Below, piece after piece: positions 1 to 5,163 of a stretch of 10,339 nt of DNA (positions within the stretch are counted from its first letter, which is position 1; each line of letters starts with the position of its first letter). Source of the DNA: an uncultured Verrucomicrobiota bacterium (GTDB taxonomy: Bacteria > Verrucomicrobiota > Verrucomicrobiia > Chthoniobacterales > SZAS-18); assembly GCA_937873255.1 (NCBI GenBank), contig CALMVM010000131.1, positions 1 through 10,339 on the forward strand. Direction: 5' to 3'. A program made the position numbers and the translations under genes. The notes under the pieces are model-generated. The model ran no database searches. It saw nothing but the letters and a program-made list of their open reading frames with translations, and had not been told where the DNA came from.

Positions 1-301
1 TCCCAAGCCGGTGCCGAAAGTCGTGGTGCTCGATGAACACGGTGCGTTGCGCAGGGAGGTTGAAACGCCGGCACACGTCCATCGTGAGCGCTTCGACGGC
101 GTTGGTGATGTTCGTTCCCCCGGCGTCCTGGTCGTCGGTGAGGACGGCGATGTACGTGTCATCCCCGCTCTCCTTGGCAGGCAAAAAAAGGCGCAGGCGG
201 CAGCGGCTGGCGCTGCCGCCCAAGCCGGTAAAGGAAAAGAGTTCTTCGCGCAGGAGCATGGGCGACAAAGCTGATGGTGCGTTTGTCTTACTTTTGCGCA
301 C
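1..301 (-). CDS. Hypothetical protein, partial, last gene of the minus-strand operon
   Basis: This minus-strand reading frame is open to the window edge, so its C-terminus is missing. From the GTG at 301 it reads MRKSKTNAPSALSPMLLREE and continues through an F-S-F-T-G-L-G-G segment and T-Y-I-A-V-L-T-D-D-Q-D-A-G-G-T to F-I-E-H-H-D-F-R-H-R-L-G at the edge. It looks like a real globular protein, with alternating hydrophobic strands and a balanced composition. I do not recognise the family. The GTG start overlaps the preceding gene's stop by 14 bases (288-301), suggesting translational coupling. An internal ATG at 259 is the alternative start, but neither has a good Shine-Dalgarno. The short plus-strand frame over the same bases is low-complexity near its end and is taken to be its shadow. 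Confidence 0.6.
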   Translation of the reverse strand, partial: MRKSKTNAPSALSPMLLREELFSFTGLGGSASRCRLRLFLPAKESGDDTYIAVLTDDQDAGGTNITNAVEALTMDVCRRFNLPAQRTVFIEHHDFRHRLG

Positions 302-716
302 AATAGCCAAGCCCAAAACTCGCGCAGCCCTCGGAATCGCACTCCAGCGTGAGGCAGAGGGCCTTCAGGTGCTCACGGCTTTTCTCGGGCTCGGCGCTCG
401 TGCGCAAGACCACGTTGATACGCAGCTCGGCCCGGCGGTCGCGCAGGAGCTGCGCGGCGGCGGGGGTGGCGAGCAGGAGAACGTGTTTCCAGCGCCGGGA
501 AACGACCTCGCTGCCCGCGCAACCAGGCGGGATGTTTTCAACGTCCCGGTAAAGCGCGGCGCTGACGGCCAGCGGCCAGCGAAAGCCGTTGGCGCTGGGG
601 GTGCGGCTCAGGTCGATCAACTCGCCGGAAGCGATGCGCTCAACAAAAGTCGGCCGATCACTGAAAAGCAACTGCTGACCGGCTTCGGGCGCGGTCTTTC
701 GGGCGGGTCTTTTCAT
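288..716 (-). CDS. DUF6573-like small protein
   Basis: The gene encodes 142 residues from the ATG at 716, whose first bases overlap the previous stop as ATGA. A longer frame upstream (to 860) is open, but it would cover the zinc-ribbon end of the neighbouring gene, so I reject that start. The segment F-V-E-R-I-A-S-G-E-L-I-D-L-S, followed by G-F-R-W-P-L-A-V-S-A-A-L-Y-R-D-V, resembles the 'A.e.GvLvDvt..A.eaGfkwPvavT.alw' core of DUF6573 proteins found on plasmids and phages. A later R-W-K-H-V-L-L-L-A and the I-N-V-V-L-R strand also fit that layout. The family has no established biochemical role that I know of. The match was made by eye from memory. Three cysteines near the C-terminus (CLTLECDSEGC) are a local peculiarity. 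Confidence 0.62.
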   Translation of the reverse strand: MKRPARKTAPEAGQQLLFSDRPTFVERIASGELIDLSRTPSANGFRWPLAVSAALYRDVENIPPGCAGSEVVSRRWKHVLLLATPAAAQLLRDRRAELRINVVLRTSAEPEKSREHLKALCLTLECDSEGCASFGLGYCAQK

Positions 717-1345
717 GGGTTTACCCGGCTGAGGGCGGGAGCTTTGCGGCAACTCGGGCAGGTCGGGCGCTCGTAGAACGTCACCTGGCAATGCGGGCAC
801 CGCAGCACCGCTTTCCCGGCCTTGGGCGAACCGATGGGTCCACGTCCGCCCGTGTCCCACGGATGAACGGCGTACGGGGTGGCCCCAAGTGGCTGGTGGG
901 CGGCGGCGGCGATAGCCGCGTTGGTCTGCTGCTCATGACGCTGGGCGCTCAGCAACCAAACCGGGGGCCACACTTCGGTGAGGTCCAGGCGCAGGCGCTC
1001 GCCGTTGTAGAGGTCGGCGCACGAACACGGACGGTCGTATTCGACGCTGGCAATGATCGTCAGGCCGTCGGGGCTGACACTCTCGATCCGGCAAGGGGCC
1101 ATGTAGTGATAGCGGCGCTCGCCGTGGGTGAGGCTGAACGCGTCCGGGGTGTTCACTTCACAGAAGCCACTCGTGCCGGGGCCGTTTGCCACCGGCCCGC
1201 GCCACTCTGACCAACAAAGGGCCAAATGCTCGCGGTGCTCGGCGAGGTGGCGTTGCCGTGCGGCGGCCCGGCGACGCTGGCCTTCCTCGGCCTCGGCCTG
1301 GGCAAAGGCGGGAAACCATTCGGTGTCGTCCACGTGGGCCTTCAT
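713..1345 (-). CDS. Hypothetical protein with C-terminal zinc ribbon
   Basis: This is a 210-residue protein. The start is the ATG at 1345, which overlaps the upstream stop as ATGA; the frame stays open to 1582 but that part lies inside the preceding gene. Residues 10-45 are rich in Glu, Arg and Ala and probably form a long helix. The middle contains a compact segment around M-A-P-C-R-I-E-S-V-S-P-D-G-L-T-I-I-A-S with further Cys residues (CSC) nearby. The last 28 residues hold CPHC and CPSC pairs (Cys183, 186, 196, 199) ten residues apart, a standard zinc-ribbon arrangement suited to nucleic-acid or protein binding. I do not recognise a full-length family. It is the third gene of the DUF932-led operon, tightly coupled on both sides, which suggests a shared job. 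Confidence 0.65.
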   Translation of the reverse strand: MKAHVDDTEWFPAFAQAEAEEGQRRRAAARQRHLAEHREHLALCWSEWRGPVANGPGTSGFCEVNTPDAFSLTHGERRYHYMAPCRIESVSPDGLTIIASVEYDRPCSCADLYNGERLRLDLTEVWPPVWLLSAQRHEQQTNAAIAAAAHQPLGATPYAVHPWDTGGRGPIGSPKAGKAVLRCPHCQVTFYERPTCPSCRKAPALSRVNP

Positions 1346-1791
1346 GGATTGGTGGGTTGAAACTTCTTCCAGGGGTTCGGCAGCCTGCCCATGCCGATGA
1401 GCCGCAAGCGGCGCAGTTCCGCCAGCTTGTGCCAATAGCAAATCCGGCGGCGTTTGATTTCGTAAATGCAGCCAAGCAGGTAGACCGGGGAGCCTGGCAG
1501 CCCGCCGTCCTGCCAGTACCGGAGCAACCCGGCACGCTGGGACGCTCGGAGGCTCCCAAGCTCGCGGCGGGCCTCCCGCCAACTTGCGGCCTGGGTGTCA
1601 CGCATGTCCTGCCAGTAAAGGCGGCTGTGCCGCGCGTTGTCCGCCATGCGCTGCTCTGCGCTACGCTGGTCGGTCAACTCGGGGAAGAGGGGGCATTTGT
1701 CGCGGGCGTGTTGGATCGCGCGGCGGGCATAAGCCAGTTTGCGCGGTGTCACCACGTAGGGAACCACTCGGGGAAAGCGTGTGAACCTCAT
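1342..1791 (-). CDS. Hypothetical basic protein
   Basis: This gene encodes 149 residues and starts with MRFTRFPRVVPYVVTPRKLA. Lys and Arg are abundant throughout, with several helix-like stretches (Y-A-R-R-A-I-Q-H-A-R, then A-E-Q-R-M-A-D-N-A-R). There are many Trp and Tyr residues and a hydrophobic patch, GSPVYLLGCIYEIKRRR, near residues 100-116. The high basic charge would suit nucleic-acid binding, but no known motif was found, so function is left open. It follows the DUF932 gene after 82 bases holding a hairpin. Its stop overlaps the next start as ATGA (1342-1345). No clear Shine-Dalgarno precedes the ATG at 1791. The family is not recognised; that it is a real gene rests on the coupled overlap, the length and the protein-like composition. 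Confidence 0.65.
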   Translation of the reverse strand: MRFTRFPRVVPYVVTPRKLAYARRAIQHARDKCPLFPELTDQRSAEQRMADNARHSRLYWQDMRDTQAASWREARRELGSLRASQRAGLLRYWQDGGLPGSPVYLLGCIYEIKRRRICYWHKLAELRRLRLIGMGRLPNPWKKFQPTNP

Positions 1792-1821
1792 AGGCGGGTT
1801 GGTGCATGGGCAGGGCGAAAC

Positions 1822-1869
1822 CCAAAGAGGGGATTGAACCCTCCTCGGGCGCGGACCTGCCTGCTTTGG
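1822..1869 (-). other. Hairpin with a tRNA T-arm-like core between two operon genes
   Basis: Read on the minus strand just after the DUF932 stop codon, six bases CCAAAG (1869-1864) can pair with CTTTGG (1827-1822). Inside, a perfect five-base stem GAGGG/CCCTC encloses the seven-base loop TTCAATC (1827-1843). This matches the tRNA T-arm consensus TTCRANY. The one G at 1827 is shared by the two stems, so both cannot be fully closed at once. No anticodon arm, D-arm or CCA end could be built around it, so it is not a working tRNA. It may be a tRNA remnant, an RNA-processing signal, or an attenuator or stabiliser between the DUF932 gene and the three downstream genes. Confidence 0.5.
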
Positions 1870-1873
1870 CTTC

Positions 1874-2746
1874 CTAGAGGGCGGTGGAAACCTCCGCGTG
1901 GTCGCGCAAGTGGTCGGGCGTCAGCGGCTCGCTGGCGCGCAGGGTCTCGGCCAGGTGCCAGAGCGCCTTGTTGAGCTTGACGCTTTCATCCAATCCTTTG
2001 ACGGCGCGGGATTTGCCGAAAAAGCGGCGGCTGTCGGGGCGGCGGCGGTTGTAGTCGCGCTGCCCGCCTTCCATCATGTTTTCCTGCACCACGTTGAGGG
2101 TGTTCCAGAGCGTGGGTGCCGCGTCCTCTTGGCGTCGGTGCGCCAGAATCTTCTCCGCTCCAACCGGGGCTTTCTCCAGCTCGTCGTATTTGAGGATCAG
2201 TGCGGCCTCGCCAAAGGCGCGGCGCTCGACGGTGTTCAAGGTGCGGGCCTTGTAGCCTTCCAGGAGGTCGGCAATCGCGGGCATCTCGCGCACGATATTA
2301 AAGCTCGCCTCGATGACCTTGGACGGCTCGAAGTTGACGTGCATGATCGAGATGCGCGCGAACACCGAATCCGCGAGGATCATCCCGTTGCTGCACACGA
2401 ACCGGAAGATTCCGGCGTGCAACTGGTAGGCGCTGCTGCGGTCGTGGCTGTTCACCAGAACCAACTCGGGTCGCTCGGCCTGGGTGCGCTTCAAGTCGTC
2501 GGTGCGCGCGAGCCGGATCATATGCTTCTGGAAGCCCTGGCGGTCGGAGAGGCGGATGCGCTGCTCGCCCGCCCAGACGGGTGCCCAGCCTTCGGCGCGC
2601 AACCCTTCGACCACCGTCGCGGTGGGGATGAAGCTGTAACGGTCGGAAACCTTGGCGTGGGCGGCACCAGCGAACACGCTCGGGGCGAGGCTGCGGAGCT
2701 GGTGGTTGTCGATCTCGGAATGACCTGCTAGTCTGGCGTTGAACAT
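1874..2746 (-). CDS. DUF932 family protein
   Basis: From the ATG at 2746 this is a 290-residue protein of the DUF932 family (phage/plasmid-like protein), of typical length. Diagnostic stretches are the N-terminal L-R-S-L-A-P-S-V-F-A, S-D-R-Y-S-F-I-P-T-A-T-V-V-E-G-L, A-E-G-W-A-P-V, a central F-R-F-V-C-S-N-G-M-I, and a C-terminal part with W-N-T-L-N-V-V-Q-E-N. The family is widespread on plasmids, phages and integrative elements and has no settled biochemical role. The reading frame stays open upstream, and an ATG at 2926 has a good Shine-Dalgarno (GGAAGG at 2936-2931). However, the extra 60 residues are not part of the family core and would span the candidate promoter (2858-2886), so I prefer 2746, although its own ribosome site is poor. 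It is the lead gene of the minus-strand operon. The long plus-strand frame over it is a shadow. Confidence 0.85.
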   Translation of the reverse strand: MFNARLAGHSEIDNHQLRSLAPSVFAGAAHAKVSDRYSFIPTATVVEGLRAEGWAPVWAGEQRIRLSDRQGFQKHMIRLARTDDLKRTQAERPELVLVNSHDRSSAYQLHAGIFRFVCSNGMILADSVFARISIMHVNFEPSKVIEASFNIVREMPAIADLLEGYKARTLNTVERRAFGEAALILKYDELEKAPVGAEKILAHRRQEDAAPTLWNTLNVVQENMMEGGQRDYNRRRPDSRRFFGKSRAVKGLDESVKLNKALWHLAETLRASEPLTPDHLRDHAEVSTAL

Positions 2747-2788
2747 GGTCTGAAGTTTTAAGAGGCTGACGCTGTGTTTTCTGTAGAG

Positions 2789-2833
2789 GCCGGGGGAGGC
2801 TGGAACCTTCCCCGGCTTTCTTTGTTTTCGGCT
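2789..2833 (+). terminator. Intrinsic terminator on the plus strand, inside the DUF932 leader
   Basis: Arms GCCGGGGGAGG (2789-2799) and CCTTCCCCGGC (2806-2816) pair over 11 positions around a six-base loop. The single imperfect position is G-T, so the plus-strand RNA forms a G-U wobble while the minus-strand RNA has a C-A mismatch. A T-rich run follows on the plus side only (TTTCTTTGTTTT from 2817). The structure therefore fits a terminator of plus-strand transcription. It lies about 40 bases upstream of the DUF932 ATG, in the presumed 5' leader of a minus-strand gene, so it would stop antisense transcripts crossing that gene. Confidence 0.6.
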
Positions 2834-2857
2834 GGCGTCGTTGCCAACCTTGGTGAA

Positions 2858-2886
2858 ATAGTAAGTCGTTTGACTTACTTTCTCAA
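2858..2886 (-). promoter_or_regulatory. Candidate sigma70-type promoter with palindromic operator for the DUF932 operon
   Basis: On the minus strand a -35-like TTGAGA (2886-2881) is followed after exactly 17 bases by a -10-like TACTAT (2863-2858). Between and overlapping them is a perfect inverted repeat, AGTAAGTC and GACTTACT, separated by four bases (2860-2879). A dyad lying across the spacer is the usual place for a repressor to block RNA polymerase. Transcription would start near 2850, giving a leader of about 100 bases that contains the hairpin at 2789-2816. The hexamers are matches by eye; no regulator for the site is identified, though the HTH antitoxin at 6361 is a DNA-binding protein in the same window. 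Confidence 0.5.
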
Positions 2887-3115
2887 GCAAAAAGATGCCT
2901 CTGCGCACGATTTTTTCGTCTAGCATATTACCTTCCACTATTGGGTTTTACGCCCTTTTGTGAGTTAGCCCACCGTCGAGAGTGTACAGCCATGGGTTAG
3001 CGGAAGATTTGCCAGAGGGGAAGGGGGTTGGCACAACCTCATTTCTCGAAGGCAAAATGATCAATACTTCTGTGCGGCGACTCGGCGCGGTCAACCTTGG
3101 GAACCGGAATAAAGT

Positions 3116-3133
3116 CCGGCGCTTTAGCGCCGG
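3116..3133. repeat. Perfect inverted repeat CCGGCGC-tttA-GCGCCGG
   Basis: Seven-base perfect arms with a four-base TTTA loop. The bases TCCGG at 3115-3119 can instead pair with CCGGA at 3104-3108, so two mutually exclusive hairpins are possible at this spot. Such competing stems are known from attenuators and riboregulators, but no gene immediately follows on either strand. Confidence 0.6.
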
Positions 3134-3274
3134 TGGACGGCACGGCCATTTATGCCGGATTTCCAGGGTTGCCGGAGCGACAGCGGAGGGAAACCGCGCC
3201 GGGGCGACGCGGCCGGGGCGTTGCGGGGTGTCCCCGCTTTGAAAGGGGAGCGGGAGACGCTCGGGGCTCCTGCG

Positions 3275-3294
3275 CGGGGAAAGACTTTTCCCCG
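3275..3294. repeat. Perfect inverted repeat CGGGGAAA/TTTCCCCG
   Basis: Eight-base perfect arms (3275-3282 and 3287-3294) with a four-base loop. No T-run follows on the plus strand, so a simple intrinsic terminator is unlikely. It sits about 90 bases beyond the stop of the minus-strand gene at 3383-3742, so it could help end or protect that transcript. Confidence 0.5.
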
Positions 3295-3382
3295 GCCTGC
3301 ACTCGGCTGGCCGACTCCGCGGAACGAAAAGCCTTTTATCGATGCGGCGCGGCGAGCGACCGGGTTCCCCTTGGCGGATCAC

Positions 3383-3742
3383 TCACGCGGCACCGTCGAT
3401 GTCCCGCAACTGCGGTCTGGGAAACTGTTCTAAAAAGTCCCTGATGGCCTCGGGATCGAGGCAACGGCTAAACTGCTCGACGGCGGCTTTCTCCACCCGT
3501 TCACGCACGAACTCCGGGGTCAGCTCGGCCAAAGGAATTTGCTCGGTGCCCACCAACCGGTGTTCGTCGCCCTGGTACACGCCGATGTTCAACGCACCGG
3601 TCAACTTCATCGAGGAAAACCACGCCACCGGCACGAGATGCAAAAAGACGGCTTCCAACCCTTCGATTGGAATAATCCTCGCCTTGGTATCGTGCTCCTC
3701 GGCCAGTTTGGAAAGCAGCGCAGAGAGTTCGTCCCAAGTCAT
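3383..3742 (-). CDS. Hypothetical protein
   Basis: From the ATG at 3742 the protein has 119 residues: a helical N-terminus (MTWDELSALLSKLAEEHDTK), a hydrophobic strand-rich middle (A-V-F-L-H-L-V-P-V-A-W-F and A-L-N-I-G-V-Y) and a helical acidic end with E-L-T-P-E-F-V-R-E-R-V-E. I do not recognise the family. The frame is open up to an ATG at 3871, but those 43 extra codons lie opposite a plus-strand frame that reads more like protein, so the shorter form is preferred. No good Shine-Dalgarno is visible at either ATG, so the start is uncertain. It stands alone, divergent from the IS element, and its promoter is not obvious. Confidence 0.6.
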   Translation of the reverse strand: MTWDELSALLSKLAEEHDTKARIIPIEGLEAVFLHLVPVAWFSSMKLTGALNIGVYQGDEHRLVGTEQIPLAELTPEFVRERVEKAAVEQFSRCLDPEAIRDFLEQFPRPQLRDIDGAA

Positions 3743-3751
3743 ACCGGATGA

Positions 3752-3928
3752 AATCGTAACAGGCTGGTCAACTCGCCCGCAAGCGTCTACGCTCGCTTCG
3801 ATATGGCAAACGTCAGCGCCGACGATGTAGAGAGGGCGGTGGTGCAACTCGGTCGCTCGGAAAAAGGGCAACGAGTCATGAGCGACCTGCTCGCTCTGCT
3901 AGAAAATGGGGGCATCAGCCTGGACTAA
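3752..3928 (+). pseudogene. Possible 5'-truncated gene remnant abutting the IS element
   Basis: A 58-codon open frame with protein-like content ends at the TAA at 3926-3928: S-P-A-S-V-Y-A-R-F-D-M-A-N-V-S-A-D-D-V-E, then R-A-V-V-Q-L-G-R-S-E-K-G-Q-R-V-M-S-D-L-L-A-L-L-E-N-G-G. It is bounded upstream by TGA (3749-3751). The only clear start is the ATG at 3803, which would give 41 residues and has no Shine-Dalgarno. It overlaps, antisense, the upstream extension of the minus-strand gene. The TAA stop is also the IS target duplication. I read it as a short gene or the tail of a gene that lost its 5' end; the family is unknown. Confidence 0.4.
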
Positions 3929-4785
3929 GAGCTTGTTTAGGAATGAAACCGACTTCGTGGGCAGGATCGAAGATTTTGCATGAGCAAGCTACTCGTGGAA
4001 GATGAGCTTTGGGAGCGGGTCGAGCCGCTGCTGCCGACACCGAAGCCGCGTCGTTTTCGCTGTCCTGGCCGCAAGCCCCTGGATAACCGGGCGGCGTTGA
4101 CGGGCATTCTCTTCATCCTCAAGACGGGCCTGCCCTGGAATGATCTGCCGCGGGAGATGGGGTGTGGTTCGGGCGCGGCGTGCTGGGTGCGCCTGCACGA
4201 ATGGCACAAACTGGGAGTTTGGGCCGCTTTGCACGCGGTGCTCCTGGCCGAACTGCGTTATGCCGACAAGATCGACTGGAGCCGCGCTGCCGTGGACGCC
4301 ACCACCCTCCGCGCCTTGCGAGGCGGGGTCAAGACGGGCAAAACGCCTACGGACCGGGGCAGAAAGGGCACCAAAGACCATCTGCTCACCGATGGCAACG
4401 GGGTACCTTTGGCCGCCCACGCCACGGCGGCCAACCGCCATGAGTCCACCCAACTCAAAGCGCTGGTGGAGGAGATCCCGCCGGTGGCTGGCAAGCCGGG
4501 CCACCCCAAGCGCAAACCGGAAGCGATCCTGGGCGACCGCGCCTTCGACAGCCAACCCTTGCGTGAGTGGTTGTGGAAGCAGGGCATCGTCCCTTTTCTG
4601 GCTAAACGAGGCGAAGAACACGGCAGCGGCCTGGGCGTGTACCGCTACGTGGTCGAACGCACCTTCGCTTGGTTCAAAGGCTTTCGTCGTCTGCGCCTGC
4701 GTTACGAACGCACCGCCTTTATGCATGAAGCGGTCTTGAGCGTCGCCACGTGCATGGTCTGCTTCCGTCATTTGTAAACAAGCTC
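3929..4785 (+). mobile_element. IS5-family insertion sequence, complete, 857 bases
   Basis: The element is bounded by inverted repeats GAGCTTGTTTA (3929-3939) and TAAACAAGCTC (4775-4785). The first 11 bases are perfect and 16 of the first 18 agree. It is flanked by the direct repeat TAA (3926-3928 and 4786-4788), a 3-base target duplication of the TNA type used by the IS1031 group of the IS5 family. A single uninterrupted transposase fills it. Intact ends, target duplication and an intact reading frame point to a fairly recent, possibly still active insertion. IS427 is the nearest alternative group; the assignment rests on size, ends and motifs, not on a search. Confidence 0.9.
3980..4777 (+). 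CDS. IS5-family DDE transposase
   Basis: A 265-residue transposase in a single frame with no programmed frameshift. The N-terminus (L-W-E-R-V-E-P-L-L-P) and the stretch L-P-W-N-D-L-P-R-E-M near residue 51 are typical of the IS5 family N-terminal domain. The catalytic triad can be placed: Asp106 in A-A-V-D-A-T-T, Asp186 in I-L-G-D-R-A-F-D-S, and Glu226 in V-V-E-R-T-F-A-W-F-K-G-F-R-R-L, which carries the Y-(2)-R-(3)-E-(6)-K-type signature. These residues cut and join the IS ends during cut-and-paste or copy-out movement. The length is normal for the family and the stop codon lies inside the right inverted repeat. No strong Shine-Dalgarno precedes the ATG. The long minus-strand frame opposite it is a shadow. 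Confidence 0.95.
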   Translation: MSKLLVEDELWERVEPLLPTPKPRRFRCPGRKPLDNRAALTGILFILKTGLPWNDLPREMGCGSGAACWVRLHEWHKLGVWAALHAVLLAELRYADKIDWSRAAVDATTLRALRGGVKTGKTPTDRGRKGTKDHLLTDGNGVPLAAHATAANRHESTQLKALVEEIPPVAGKPGHPKRKPEAILGDRAFDSQPLREWLWKQGIVPFLAKRGEEHGSGLGVYRYVVERTFAWFKGFRRLRLRYERTAFMHEAVLSVATCMVCFRHL

Positions 4786-5163
4786 TAAGAAAACCAACTG
4801 CGTGTGCTCTGCTTGCTCTCGGGGGCATGGGGAAACTACGCGAGAACAACGCTCGAAGCCTTGCGCGCGGTGGTGAAGCCGCAAGATGATCCGGCGTCGG
4901 TCGAAGCGGTGGCAGCGTAGATCGTGGGAAGCCGGGAGCCAAAGCTCACGGCCCGTCGTGCTAACCTCCAAATCCGCGCAGCGGCTTTTTCTTGATCGGG
5001 CGATGCGTAGCCTGCGGAGCAAAGCCGTGCTTGGGGGCGACGGAAGGTCGCGTTGGTTTTGGCCGCCCGGCACTGGGGGGCCAGCGCCGCGAATCCAGGT
5101 GACCAGGCAGACTGGAACGATCCTCGGGCCGCCGACCACAGCTTTCGACACAGGGATCGATGA
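4786..5163. other. Gene-poor stretch after the IS, with an open remnant and hairpins
   Basis: From 4789 to 4920 the plus strand holds 43 open codons before a TAG (Q-L-R-V-L-C-L-L-S-G-A-W-G-N-Y-A-R-T-T-L-E-A-L-R), without a credible start codon. They are in the same phase as the frame ending at the TAA left of the IS. From 4921 to 5163 no gene is seen. This part contains CGGCTTT (4982-4988) paired at a distance with AAAGCCG (5021-5027), and a GCGAC/GTCGC hairpin (5037-5051). The stretch probably carries the promoter of the 5164 gene, but no convincing hexamers were found. Confidence 0.45.

Larger units (their letters stand above)
2947..3382. other. Gene-free, palindrome-rich GC-rich stretch
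   Basis: About 440 bases between the DUF932 region and the next minus-strand gene. Several reading frames are open on both strands at once, but their products are Arg/Pro/Gly-rich and unstructured, which is what GC-rich non-coding DNA gives. The stretch holds a series of hairpins: GGTTG/CAACC (3026-3038), CCGGA/TCCGG (3104-3119), CCGGCGC/GCGCCGG (3116-3133), GCGGGG/CCCCGC (3223-3237) and CGGGGAAA/TTTCCCCG (3275-3294). The density of structure suggests a functional non-coding site (transfer origin, replication region, structured RNA) or an intergenic repeat. No iterons, DnaA boxes or relaxase gene were found to decide which. Confidence 0.55.

Noticed and set aside
11..274. Plus-strand frame of 87 codons
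   Set aside because: Product is Ala/Gln/Lys low-complexity near its end; the minus strand here carries a more protein-like frame coupled to the operon.
33..776. Plus-strand frame of 247 codons
   Set aside because: Runs antisense to two coupled operon genes and has an unstructured composition; typical GC-rich shadow frame.
1800..1876. Complete tRNA gene around the T-arm-like hairpin
   Set aside because: No acceptor stem at the right distance, no anticodon arm and no D-arm can be built; only the T-arm matches.
1898..2731. Plus-strand frame of 277 codons
   Set aside because: Lies opposite the clearly recognisable DUF932 gene; shadow of its codon pattern.
2948..3382. Minus-strand frame of 144 codons and overlapping plus-strand frames
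   Set aside because: Several frames are open at once with Arg/Pro/Gly-rich products and no ribosome sites; treated as palindrome-rich non-coding DNA.
3989..4942. Minus-strand frame of 317 codons
   Set aside because: Antisense to the IS transposase, which has a full DDE triad and matching IS ends.
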